Of a stretch of DNA of 60,575 nucleotides, positions 1-7,760 are shown piece by piece. The notes beneath the pieces are model-generated. The model was not told the DNA's origin. It worked only from the letters and a program-made list of their open reading frames with translations, and searched no databases. Origin of the DNA: Nocardia otitidiscaviarum NBRC 14405 (GTDB lineage Bacteria; Actinomycetota; Actinomycetes; Mycobacteriales; Mycobacteriaceae); the NCBI RefSeq assembly GCF_000308635.1, contig NZ_BAGD01000134.1:1-60575 (forward strand), in the 5' to 3' direction. The position numbers and the translations under genes were made by a program. Position 1 is the stretch's first letter; the number at the start of each line of letters is the position of its first letter.

Positions 1-399
1 GCGGCCGCCGCCGCGGCGGTGCTGATCGCGGTGCCGGTGACGGCCGCGGTCACCGACCGCGCTACCGCGCCCGTCCAGCAGGTGGTGGCGCAGGGGCCGC
101 TGGAATCACCGGACCCGATCCCGATCACCGCGACCTTCGAACTGCTCGCGGTGAACGGGGAATCGCGCGTGGACATGTGGTGCGCTTACGCGGCCAGCGA
201 CTACGCCTATCAGTGGCGGCTGTCGCTGTGGGTGGTGCGCACGGACGGCACCGAGTCCAAGCTGGCGGAGTGGACCGCTGCGCCCGGACAGGAATTCACC
301 CCGGACGGAACGACTTCCGTCCCCCCGGACCGGTTGCGGACCATCGAGGTGCGCGACGACGCGGGGCGGGTGCTGCTGTCGGCGGTACTCGAACAGTGA
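1..399 (+). CDS. C-terminal part of a probable exported or membrane-anchored protein (5' truncated)
   Basis: The reading frame is open from base 1, so the gene starts before the window; 132 codons are visible. The visible part opens with an Ala/Val-rich hydrophobic stretch that looks like the end of a membrane anchor or signal segment. It is followed by a soluble region of about 100 residues rich in beta-prone sequence, with one Cys and several Trp (MWCAYAASDYAYQW near the middle). I do not recognise a family. The gene ends 10 bases before a perfect palindrome that probably terminates it and the facing ABC-transporter operon. A role as an extracytoplasmic domain tethered to the membrane is inferred only from the hydrophobic lead. 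Confidence 0.6.
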   Translation, partial: AAAAAAVLIAVPVTAAVTDRATAPVQQVVAQGPLESPDPIPITATFELLAVNGESRVDMWCAYAASDYAYQWRLSLWVVRTDGTESKLAEWTAAPGQEFTPDGTTSVPPDRLRTIEVRDDAGRVLLSAVLEQ

Positions 400-408
400 C
401 CGGACGCG

Positions 409-440
409 GCGAAACCTCCTGCCGCGGCAGGAGGTTTCGC
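409..440. terminator. Perfect 32-bp palindrome, bidirectional terminator
   Basis: Bases 409-424 are the exact reverse complement of 425-440, giving a 32-bp perfect palindrome with a GC-rich core and A/T-rich ends (GAAA/TTTC). It lies in the 49 bases between two converging genes, the expected place for a shared intrinsic terminator. Confidence 0.8.
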
Positions 441-448
441 TCGGTCGA

Positions 449-1252
449 TCAGTTGGCGCGCTTGCGGAACATCGCATTCGACCAGAGGTAGCCGAGCACC
501 GCGAGGGCTACGCACCAGGCGATGGCCAGGATGCCGTTCTTGCCGATCTCGGTGCCCATGAGCAGACCGCGCAGGGTTTCGGTGATCGGTGAGAAGGGTT
601 GGTACTCGGCGAACTGCCGCACCCCGGCGGGCATGGTGTCGGTGGGCACCAGACCGCTGCCGAGGAAGGGCAGCATGGTGATGGGCAGCGGCAGATTGCC
701 CGCGCTCTCCGGAGTCTGGGCGACCAGGCCGATGCCGACTGCCAGCCAGTTCAGGGCAATGGTCACGAGCAGGATCAGGCCTAGGGCCGCGAGCCATTCC
801 AGCGGATTCGCGTTCGTCCGGAAGCCGACGGCGAAGGCCACCAGGGTCATCACGATCACGCCGAGCAGCGCCTGCACGGCGGTGCCGATGACCTGGCCGT
901 TCAGCATGGCCGACTGCGAGATCGACATGGAGCGGAACCTGTTGACGATGCCCTTGGTCATATCGCTGGCCACCATGACGGCCAAGCCCGCGCAGACGAA
1001 TGCCGGGACCATCAGCATCATGCCGGGGGCCAGGTAGTCGATGTATTTCGCGTCCCCGGTGGCCGCCTTGAGCGCGCCGCCGAAGATGTAGTTGAACATC
1101 AGCAGCAGAATGATCGGCATCAGGACGACGCTGGCCGCCAGCCCGGGATAGCGCTTGGCGTGCAGCAGATTCCGGCGCAGCATCGTCGTGGTGTCGGCGA
1201 TGCCGTGCGATCTGGTGTCATAGGTCCGGGTCGCGGTCGTCACGGTGCTCAT
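449..1252 (-). CDS. ABC-2 type transporter permease, DrrB-like
   Basis: This 267-residue protein is an integral-membrane permease of the daunorubicin-resistance (DrrB, ABC-2) family, which exports drugs, lipids or glycolipids. After a soluble N-terminus of about 30 residues it has roughly six hydrophobic segments, including VVLMPIILLLMFNYIFGG and MMLMVPAFVCAGLAVMVASD, and the family-typical MTKGIVNRFRSMSIS stretch. Its ATG overlaps the stop of the upstream ATPase gene in an ATGA junction (1249-1252), so the two are translationally coupled and form one exporter. The substrate is unknown. The adjacent EXLDI gene and the four-gene biosynthetic operon make export of, or resistance to, a small product possible, which is inference only. 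Confidence 0.9.
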   Translation of the reverse strand: MSTVTTATRTYDTRSHGIADTTTMLRRNLLHAKRYPGLAASVVLMPIILLLMFNYIFGGALKAATGDAKYIDYLAPGMMLMVPAFVCAGLAVMVASDMTKGIVNRFRSMSISQSAMLNGQVIGTAVQALLGVIVMTLVAFAVGFRTNANPLEWLAALGLILLVTIALNWLAVGIGLVAQTPESAGNLPLPITMLPFLGSGLVPTDTMPAGVRQFAEYQPFSPITETLRGLLMGTEIGKNGILAIAWCVALAVLGYLWSNAMFRKRAN

Positions 1253-2253
1253 CGCACGATCTCCTGTTCGATGCGGTCGGTGTCGGCTTGGTCGGATTCG
1301 GCGCGGTCGGTGTCGGCCGGTTCGGAGCCGGTCAGGGCGAGGAAGACGTCGTCGAGATCGGGAGTGTGCACGGACAGTCCCTCGGGTTCGATGCGCTCGG
1401 CGTCGAGGCGGTCCAGCACCTCGCGCACCGAACGAACACCGCCGTCGCTGGGAATCGCGAGGGTCAGGTCGCCATTGACCTGTGCGGCGCCGCCGAACAC
1501 CCGGGCCGCGGCGGTCAATCCGTCCCGGTCGGCGAAGTCGAGGCGGATGTAGCCGCCGGGGACGAGGCGCTTGAGTTCGTCCGCGGTGCCCTCCGCGACG
1601 ATGCGGCCGCCGTGCAGCACCGCGATGCGATCGGCCAACTGATCGGCCTCCTCCAGGTACTGCGTGGTGAGCAGCACGGTGACGCCACCCGCGACCAGGT
1701 CGCGCACGATCTCCCAGACCACACGGCGGCTGCGCGGATCCAGTCCGACGGTGGGCTCGTCGAGGAAGATGATGCGCGGACCGCCGACCAGGGTCATGGC
1801 CAGGTCCAGGCGGCGGGTCATGCCGCCGGAATAGCTGCTCGCGGGCTTGTCGGCGGCCTCCTCGAGGTCGAAGCGGCGCAGCAGCTCGTCGGCGATGGCG
1901 GCGCTCTCGCTACGCGGCAGATGGTGGAGGTCGCCCATGAGCAGCAGGTTCTCGCGGCCGGTGAGCAGTTCGTCGACGGCGGCGAACTGGCCGGTGACCC
2001 CGATGGCCGAGCGCACTCCGGCGGGCTCGGTCGCGAGGTCGTACCCGTCGACGGTGACCACGCCGCCGTCCGGGCGCAGCAGGGTGGCGAGGATGCGCAC
2101 GGTAGTGGTCTTGCCCGCGCCATTGGGGCCGAGCAGGGCGAAGATGGTGCCCTCGGGGACCTGGAGGTCTATCCGATCGAGCACGATGTGTTCACCGAAG
2201 GATTTGCACAAGCCGTCGGCCAGGATGGCCGGGGTGCGGTGTGCGGCGGTCAT
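1249..2253 (-). CDS. Daunorubicin-resistance type ABC transporter ATP-binding protein, DrrA-like
   Basis: This 334-residue ATPase energises the DrrB-like permease next to it. Visible motifs are Walker A GPNGAGKTTT, the signature YSGGMTRRLDLAMTL, Walker B IIFLDEPTVGLD and an H-loop-like LLTTQYLEEAD in which Gln replaces the usual His, common in the DrrA subgroup. The C-terminal extension of about 100 residues is typical of DrrA proteins. I chose the ATG at 2253 because GAGAGG lies about six bases upstream and the protein then starts with MTAAHRT; a longer start at 2298 in the same frame is possible but less likely. The 127-base gap to the EXLDI gene upstream may hold a separate promoter. Confidence 0.92.
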   Translation of the reverse strand: MTAAHRTPAILADGLCKSFGEHIVLDRIDLQVPEGTIFALLGPNGAGKTTTVRILATLLRPDGGVVTVDGYDLATEPAGVRSAIGVTGQFAAVDELLTGRENLLLMGDLHHLPRSESAAIADELLRRFDLEEAADKPASSYSGGMTRRLDLAMTLVGGPRIIFLDEPTVGLDPRSRRVVWEIVRDLVAGGVTVLLTTQYLEEADQLADRIAVLHGGRIVAEGTADELKRLVPGGYIRLDFADRDGLTAAARVFGGAAQVNGDLTLAIPSDGGVRSVREVLDRLDAERIEPEGLSVHTPDLDDVFLALTGSEPADTDRAESDQADTDRIEQEIVR

Positions 2254-2380
2254 GGGCGCCTCTCTCATTTTCAGATAAATGGATACGAATAAACGCATGG
2301 GTCAGGTAGGCCGTGACAGCCCGGTGGGCCGGTCAAGGTTTGTCGCGTTCGCTATTCGGTTGAGGGAGGGACGTCTCGAC

Positions 2381-2893
2381 TCAGATGTCGAGGTCCTCCA
2401 CCGGCGGCCGGTCGGCGATATCGGCGACGCGTCGGAACAGCTGGCCGGGGATCAGCCCCCGCAGCTCCTCGATGTCGTCCACGATCGTCAGGTTGTAGTC
2501 ACCCCAGTCCGGGTCACCGACGCCGAACATGCGTCGCCAGCTCTTCATGTCCTTCAGCGATCCGGTGACCATGTCGTCCCATTTGGCGACATGCTCGTGG
2601 GCGACGAACTTTCCCTTACGGCTGCGGTACACCCGCACGTGCTGCTGCGCGACGGTGTCGTTCATGTCGCGCCATTCCCCGAGCAGCGCCCCGGAGAAGC
2701 GGACCTGGCGCACACCGTTGTGCCCCACGGGGAGCACAATCTCCTCGAAACCCTCGAGCCGCCCCTCCTCCAGTTCGATGTAGCGACGCAGCGCCGTCAC
2801 GATCGCACCGGACAGATTGCCGCCGACCAGCTCCTGAGCACGGCTGAACAGCGTCAGGTCGTCATCGGATACATAGATCGTCTTGTTCGGCAT
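2381..2893 (-). CDS. EXLDI family protein with ribbon-helix-helix-like N-terminus
   Basis: This 170-residue protein ends in VEDLDI, the C-terminal E-X-L-D-I signature after which the EXLDI family is named. Its first 45 residues (start MPNKTIYVSDDDLTLF, then a helix with SGAIVTALRRYIE) look like a ribbon-helix-helix DNA-binding fold, while the rest is a conserved soluble domain of unknown function. The ATG at 2893 is chosen because the homologous-looking region begins there; the frame stays open upstream but that part looks non-coding. The gene lies just upstream of the DrrAB genes on the same strand, and two overlapping palindromes sit directly in front of its start. Autoregulation and control of the exporter are therefore likely, by inference. 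Confidence 0.85.
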   Translation of the reverse strand: MPNKTIYVSDDDLTLFSRAQELVGGNLSGAIVTALRRYIELEEGRLEGFEEIVLPVGHNGVRQVRFSGALLGEWRDMNDTVAQQHVRVYRSRKGKFVAHEHVAKWDDMVTGSLKDMKSWRRMFGVGDPDWGDYNLTIVDDIEELRGLIPGQLFRRVADIADRPPVEDLDI

Positions 2894-2901
2894 GACTTCA
2901 C

Positions 2902-2920
2902 TATACGTAGACGTATACGT
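2902..2920. promoter_or_regulatory. Overlapping palindromic operator upstream of the EXLDI gene
   Basis: TATACGTAGACGTATA (2902-2917) is a palindrome with a two-base centre, and ACGTATACGT (2911-2920) is a second perfect palindrome overlapping it. The A/T-rich tract stands out in a GC-rich background and lies 9 bases upstream of the EXLDI start, in the region shared with the divergent ThDP gene. It looks like a repressor operator; binding by the EXLDI N-terminus is inference. Confidence 0.6.
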
Positions 2921-3058
2921 ACACACAAGACCCAGCTTCCCCGCCCCGGTCGGACCGCCGATAGTGCAGCGTTGAACCACTCGGAGATCAGCTCCGTATC
3001 TCCCTACACGCGGCGGGCACCGGCTCTCGGCAGCCCGCCGGCATCGAGAGGAACGTGT

Positions 3059-4927
3059 ATGGACAGCGGGGCCCGGGTCGCCGACTACCTGGTTCGAGCC
3101 GTTTCGCGACTGGGGATCCGGCATCTGTTCGGCGTGGACGGCGCGAATATCGAAGACCTCTACGACGCCGTATTCGACCACAACGCGTCCATCGGCCCGG
3201 ATGCCGCCGACGATCGCGTACCGCTCACCGCTGTGGTGGCCAAACACGAATTCTCCGCCGCCACCATGGCCGACGGCTACGCCCGCTCCACCGCCGGACT
3301 CGGCGTGGTCGTCGCGACCTCCGGCGGCGGCGCGGTGAACCTGGTCGCCGGACTGGCCGAATCCTTCGCCTCCCGGGTTCCCGTCCTCGCGCTCGTCGGG
3401 CAGCCCCCGACGGTCCTGGAAGGCAGGGGCGCCTTCCAGGACTCCAGCGGTCGAGCGGGGGCATTCGACGCCGTGCGGTTGTTCTCACCCCTCACCCGCT
3501 ACTGCGCGCGCGTCGAATCCCCCGCCGACCTCCCGGCACAGCTGTACGACGCGGTGGCGGCGGCCCGGTCCGGTGGCCCCGCAGTGCTGTTGCTGCCCAA
3601 GGACATTCAGCAGGCCGAGCTGTCGACGCCGCCCGAATTCCAACCGCCCGCACGGGCGCACCGCCGCGATCACGACGGGCTGGAGCGGGTGCTGCGGGCG
3701 CTGCGCACCGCCCGCCGCACCGGCAAGGTGGTGATCATCGCCGGTGACCAGATCGCCCGCGACGACGCCCGCGACGAATTGGCCCGGCTCGCACGCCTGC
3801 TCGACGCCTCGGTCGGCGTCGCGCCCGACGCCAAGGACGTCTACGACCACCACGCGCCCGGATACTGCGGGGTGGCTGGCAGCATGGGGCACCCCGAACT
3901 GCTCGACGCCCTGCACCGGGCGGAGCTGTGCCTGCTCGTCGGCACCCGGATGCCGATCACGGCACGGGCCGGGCTGGAGGACGCGCTGAGCGCGGTCACG
4001 CTGGCCGGTATCGGAGCCGAACCACCGTTCCTGCCCGGCCTGCACGCCCACACCACCGAACTGGCCACCACTCTCGCCGACCTGTGCACCGATCTCACCC
4101 GCCCCAGCCTCACCCAGCCCCACGGCGACCTCACCCGCGCCAACGGCGGAACCGCACCCGCCGTCCGCGATCCCGGCCACACGGCACGGCAATCCGATGT
4201 TGTGACAAGCGAGTCCGCGACCACGGACGTGCCGCGCGGTTCCGGATCGGAATTGCCGACGACCGCCGCGGAGTGGCGGGTGAACATGCTCACCCCGCTC
4301 GACGTCCCACCGTCCGACGGACCCGGCCTGCGGTATCGCGCCATCGTCGAGGCCGTCAACGACGCGCTGCCCGACGGCACGGACGTCTTCGCCGACGCGG
4401 GCAATACCGGTGCGTCGGTGGTCCACCATCTGCGCATGCCGCGCGGCGGCCGCTTCACCGTCGCGCTGGGCATGGGCGGTATGGGGTACGCGTTCGGAGC
4501 CGGAATCGGGTCCGCCTTCGCCCGGTGCCGCCGCGCCGACGGCGAGGTGCGGCACACCGTCGTCATCGCCGGAGACGGCGCGTTCTTCATGCACGGCATG
4601 GAGATTCACACCGCCGTCGAACACCGGCTGCCCATCACCTTCGTGGTGCTCAACAACAACGCGCACGCCATGTGCATCACCCGCGAACAGCTCTTCTACG
4701 GAGACCGCTACAGCTACAACCGTTTTCGACCCGCCGATATCGGCGCGGGCGTGGCCGCCATGTTCTCGGGCCTGCGCACCCACCGACCCACCACCCTCGC
4801 CGAACTGGCCGCGACGCTGCGCCGGTGCGTCGAGACCCCGGGGCCCTCGTTCGTGGCCGTGGACTGCGATCCGGACGAGATTCCCCCGTTCACCCCCTTC
4901 CTGACCGCTTCGAGGAGGCTCCCTTGA
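3059..4927 (+). CDS. Thiamine diphosphate-dependent enzyme, acetolactate-synthase-like
   Basis: This 622-residue protein has the three-domain layout of ThDP enzymes of the acetolactate synthase/decarboxylase superfamily. The cofactor-activating glutamate is E64 in AKHEFSAATMADGYA. The C-terminal ThDP/Mg motif is AGDGAFFMHGMEI (GDG at 505-507) ending at NNN 532-534. A low-conservation linker of about 80 residues (roughly 345-425) separates the central and C-terminal domains. The ATG at 3059 has GAGAGG 7-8 bases upstream; the longer open frame back to 2279 is antisense to the EXLDI gene and was rejected. It overlaps the next gene by 4 bases. The likely reaction is decarboxylation of a 2-oxoacid and/or acyloin-type carboligation. 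It does not look like the housekeeping IlvB, because no IlvN follows and its partners are a KAS III-like enzyme and an aminotransferase. Confidence 0.85.
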   Translation: MDSGARVADYLVRAVSRLGIRHLFGVDGANIEDLYDAVFDHNASIGPDAADDRVPLTAVVAKHEFSAATMADGYARSTAGLGVVVATSGGGAVNLVAGLAESFASRVPVLALVGQPPTVLEGRGAFQDSSGRAGAFDAVRLFSPLTRYCARVESPADLPAQLYDAVAAARSGGPAVLLLPKDIQQAELSTPPEFQPPARAHRRDHDGLERVLRALRTARRTGKVVIIAGDQIARDDARDELARLARLLDASVGVAPDAKDVYDHHAPGYCGVAGSMGHPELLDALHRAELCLLVGTRMPITARAGLEDALSAVTLAGIGAEPPFLPGLHAHTTELATTLADLCTDLTRPSLTQPHGDLTRANGGTAPAVRDPGHTARQSDVVTSESATTDVPRGSGSELPTTAAEWRVNMLTPLDVPPSDGPGLRYRAIVEAVNDALPDGTDVFADAGNTGASVVHHLRMPRGGRFTVALGMGGMGYAFGAGIGSAFARCRRADGEVRHTVVIAGDGAFFMHGMEIHTAVEHRLPITFVVLNNNAHAMCITREQLFYGDRYSYNRFRPADIGAGVAAMFSGLRTHRPTTLAELAATLRRCVETPGPSFVAVDCDPDEIPPFTPFLTASRRLP

Positions 4928-5580
4928 CCACCGCCCTGCCCGCTCTCAGCGATATTCCGGAGGAGGTGGTGCCCGGAGTGCTGCGGATCGAGAACTCCGA
5001 CCGGGAGACCACCACACCGATCATCATGGACATGCTGCGGTCGGTATATCCGCACGATCAGATCTTCGGGCAGTACTGTCCGGTCCAGGACTACATCGCC
5101 GCGCCGCCCCGGGAGGTCTACGAATACCTCGCGGACACCAGGAGTCTGGAGGAGTGGACCTACAGTCTGCGCGGCTTCACCGAGACCGAGGAGCCGGGGC
5201 TGTGGTTGGCCGCCGACCGGCTGGGTCCGAATACGAAGATCTACACCCGCACCGTCGCCAATCCGGACGCCATGACGGTGGACTACCACTGTGCCTGGGA
5301 TCAGGGCGAACACCTGTGGATGATCTACCTGATGCGCGTGGTCGACGCCCAGGTGGTGTTGAACAAGCCGGGATCGGTGGTGCTGTGGACTAATTGCCGC
5401 CACCCGTTCTACGACGAGAACCCCTATCCGGAGGCCGCGCCCCCGGGCCGCTCGGTCTGGGTGGGTGACTTCTGGGAGATGTTCTCCGCCGGGCACAAGC
5501 TCGAACTCGACAATCTCAAGGCGATCTGCGAATACCGTGCCGCGCACGGCCTGCCGATCAAGCCCGACTGGATGAAGTGA
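4924..5580 (+). CDS. SRPBCC (START-like) family protein, possible cyclase/aromatase or binding protein
   Basis: This 218-residue protein contains a SRPBCC/polyketide-cyclase-like segment around residues 55-120 (VQDYIAAPPREVYEYLADT, then SLEEWTYSLRG), the usual beta1-helix entry of that hydrophobic-pocket fold. The start is TTG at 4924, overlapping the TGA of the ThDP gene (TTGA), with a strong GAGGAGG six bases upstream. Members of the fold bind hydrophobic ligands or act as cyclases/aromatases. The location inside a ThDP - KAS III - aminotransferase operon suggests it handles a pathway intermediate, but the exact reaction cannot be read from sequence. Confidence 0.75.
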   Translation: MTTALPALSDIPEEVVPGVLRIENSDRETTTPIIMDMLRSVYPHDQIFGQYCPVQDYIAAPPREVYEYLADTRSLEEWTYSLRGFTETEEPGLWLAADRLGPNTKIYTRTVANPDAMTVDYHCAWDQGEHLWMIYLMRVVDAQVVLNKPGSVVLWTNCRHPFYDENPYPEAAPPGRSVWVGDFWEMFSAGHKLELDNLKAICEYRAAHGLPIKPDWMK

Positions 5581-5589
5581 GGTAGCGCA

Positions 5590-6630
5590 GTGGATTTCAC
5601 CGACCCGGAGCTCGCACTGCCACCGGTCAGCCTGGTGGACGTGGCGAGTTATCTGCCCGGCGACCCGGTCGGCACCGAGTACTTCACCCGGTTCTCCCGC
5701 TCGGAGCGGATGGCGAAGAACGTCATGTTCCGCGCTCCGCGCGCCCGCCATCACATCGGCCGTGACGAGACCGCGGTGGACATGGTGGAGCGTGCCGTGC
5801 AACCACTCATCGAACGCCATGGGCGCGAATACATCTCGTCGATCGACATCCTGCTCACCCATACCCAGCTGCCGGACAATCCCGTGCTGGGGGCCGGTCC
5901 CGAGGTCGCGCGGCGGCTGGGTATGCGCCCGCGACACGTGATCGACGTGCACAACGGCGGCTGCGCGGCGTTCGTGCACATGATGTCGCTCGCACGGGAT
6001 CTCATGCGCGCCACCGACGCCCGCACCGCGCTCATCGCCGCCACCCAGAACTGCGCCGGACCGGTCTTCACCCAGTCCGAGATTCGTGGCAAGGCACAAG
6101 CCCCGGTGCCCGGTGACGGCTGCGGCGTGGGCCTGCTGGTGAAGGACAACAGCGCGCCCATTCTGGATGTCGAATGCCGTACCTATCCCGAATTCGCCGG
6201 GGATATGGACTTCTCCACCGGTTCCGAGCGCAAGTACTGGGAGCCGGGCGAGGGGCAGGGCTGTGTGACCTTCAGCGAATCCAAGATCACCAAGGTGTTC
6301 GCGCGCGGCAATCGGCTGGTGCCCGAGGTGGCGCTGGCGGTCTGCGACCGCATCGGGGTGAAGGGCCGCGATATCGACACCTTCGTCACCAATCAGCCGA
6401 ACCGGCTGTTCCTACGCAACTGGCACGACGCCCTGGAACTGCCCGCCGAACGTCACCCCGACACCTTCGACGAATGCGGAAACCTGTTCGCCGCGGCCAT
6501 TCCCGTCACCCTCGACACGGAGCAGCGGGCGGGGCGGCTGCGGCCCGGATCGGTGGTGCTCCTGTCGGCCTTCGCCCACGCCGGGGATTTCGCGGGCGCG
6601 GCGGCCGTGCGCTGGGGTGCGGTCGGATGA
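5590..6630 (+). CDS. 3-oxoacyl-ACP synthase III (FabH-like) family protein with an unusual active site
   Basis: This 346-residue thiolase-fold protein belongs to the KAS III group. The nucleophile is C125 in DVHNGGCAAFVHMM, and the conserved Asn is N298 in DECGNLFAAAIP. The position of the catalytic His in the FabH motif HQAN is instead Asn268 (VTNQPNRLF), so the triad reads Cys-Asn-Asn. FabH uses the His in decarboxylative condensation, so this protein may be an acyl- or aminoacyl-transferase or a non-decarboxylative condensing enzyme; that is inference. The start is GTG at 5590 with a GTGAGG ribosome site in the end of the preceding gene. Its stop overlaps the aminotransferase ATG (ATGA). 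It is probably not the housekeeping fabH. Confidence 0.82.
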   Translation: MDFTDPELALPPVSLVDVASYLPGDPVGTEYFTRFSRSERMAKNVMFRAPRARHHIGRDETAVDMVERAVQPLIERHGREYISSIDILLTHTQLPDNPVLGAGPEVARRLGMRPRHVIDVHNGGCAAFVHMMSLARDLMRATDARTALIAATQNCAGPVFTQSEIRGKAQAPVPGDGCGVGLLVKDNSAPILDVECRTYPEFAGDMDFSTGSERKYWEPGEGQGCVTFSESKITKVFARGNRLVPEVALAVCDRIGVKGRDIDTFVTNQPNRLFLRNWHDALELPAERHPDTFDECGNLFAAAIPVTLDTEQRAGRLRPGSVVLLSAFAHAGDFAGAAAVRWGAVG

Positions 6631-7760
6631 CCGCGCTGCCGGTGCCCGGCACCCCGGAACCGGGTGGCGCACCGGTTCGCTACGACCTGAGTCTGAGCGA
6701 GAATCCCTTTCCCCCACTGCCTTCGGTGCTGCGGGCGCTGAGTGCGGAACTGCCCCGCACGAATCTGTACCCGGAGTTCGAGCCGCGGCGGCTGCCGCGG
6801 CTCATCGCCGAGCACGTGGGGGTGACGCCGGACCAGGTGGTGGTCGGGACCGGAGCCACCGGGGTGACCATGCAGATCATGCAGACCCTGGCCGCCCCCG
6901 GCCGTCGCATGGTGTTCGCGACGCCCACCTTCGACGGCTACCCGATCATGGCGGCCATGACCGGGCTGGAATCGGTGGGCATACCGCTGGATTCGTCCGG
7001 TCGGCAGCGACTGTGGGAGATGGCCGCGGCGATCGACGACCGCACCGATCTGGTGGCGGTGTGCCGCCCGCACAATCCCACCGGAACCGTGGTCTCCGGC
7101 AGCGAGCTGAAGGCGTTCCTGCACGCGGTGCCCGCCCGGATACCGGTGATCCTGGACGAGGCGTACGTCGAATTCCTCGGGGCGGCCGATGTTCTCGACG
7201 TGGTCGAGCTGGCCCGGCGACATCCGAACCTGCTCGTGCTGCGCACCTTCTCCAAGGCGTACGGGCTGGCCGGACTGCGGGTCGGCTATGCCTTCGGGTC
7301 CGAGGAACTGATGCGGCGGGTGCGGCGGCTGCAACTGCCGTTCGGGATGCCGAGCGGCGCGGTGGCGGCGGTGGCGGCCTCCTACGCGGCGGACGACGAA
7401 CTCGCGATGCGTGTGCTGCGCATCACCACCGAGCGGGAACTGCTGCGGACCCGGCTGCGCCGCAGCGGTATCCGGGTTCCGCGCGGCAGCGGCAACTTCC
7501 TCTATCTGCCGGGCAGCGATGTCGCGGCCGCGCTGGCGCGGGCCGGGATCGTGGCCAAACGCTATCCGGACGGCAGCGCGCGCATCGCGGTCGGCGAGCC
7601 CGCGGCCGGACGGGCGGTGCTTCGGGCGCTCACCCACGGGCCGGGGGCGGCGCGCCGCCCGCTCTCGCCCGAGGACAGTATCCGTGCCCGCACCGTGCGC
7701 GCGGCTGACGACCTCAGTCGGCGGTCCGCGCCCACCGCTGCGCCAGGGCCGCGCAGGTGA
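6627..7760 (+). CDS. PLP-dependent aminotransferase, histidinol-phosphate aminotransferase-like (class I/II)
   Basis: This 377-residue fold-type I enzyme has the HisC-like signatures. They are RPHNPTGTVVSG, the PLP-pyridine Asp in PVILDEAYVEF, the Schiff-base lysine K210 in RTFSKAYGLAGLRVGYAFG, and a C-terminal RIAVGEP. It starts with an ATG overlapping the KAS III stop (6627-6630). About 40 residues rich in Arg/Ala follow the usual family end, and the last 47 bases run into the 3' end of the converging transporter gene. In a dedicated operon with a ThDP enzyme and KAS III-like protein it most likely transaminates a pathway 2-oxoacid, ketone or aldehyde. HisC-like enzymes have broad specificity, so the substrate is unknown. 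Confidence 0.88.
   Translation: MTALPVPGTPEPGGAPVRYDLSLSENPFPPLPSVLRALSAELPRTNLYPEFEPRRLPRLIAEHVGVTPDQVVVGTGATGVTMQIMQTLAAPGRRMVFATPTFDGYPIMAAMTGLESVGIPLDSSGRQRLWEMAAAIDDRTDLVAVCRPHNPTGTVVSGSELKAFLHAVPARIPVILDEAYVEFLGAADVLDVVELARRHPNLLVLRTFSKAYGLAGLRVGYAFGSEELMRRVRRLQLPFGMPSGAVAAVAASYAADDELAMRVLRITTERELLRTRLRRSGIRVPRGSGNFLYLPGSDVAAALARAGIVAKRYPDGSARIAVGEPAAGRAVLRALTHGPGAARRPLSPEDSIRARTVRAADDLSRRSAPTAAPGPRR

Noticed and set aside
2279..3058. Upstream extension of the ThDP gene to give 882 residues
   Set aside because: The first 260 codons are antisense to the EXLDI gene and its promoter; a good ribosome site and family-like start are at 3059.
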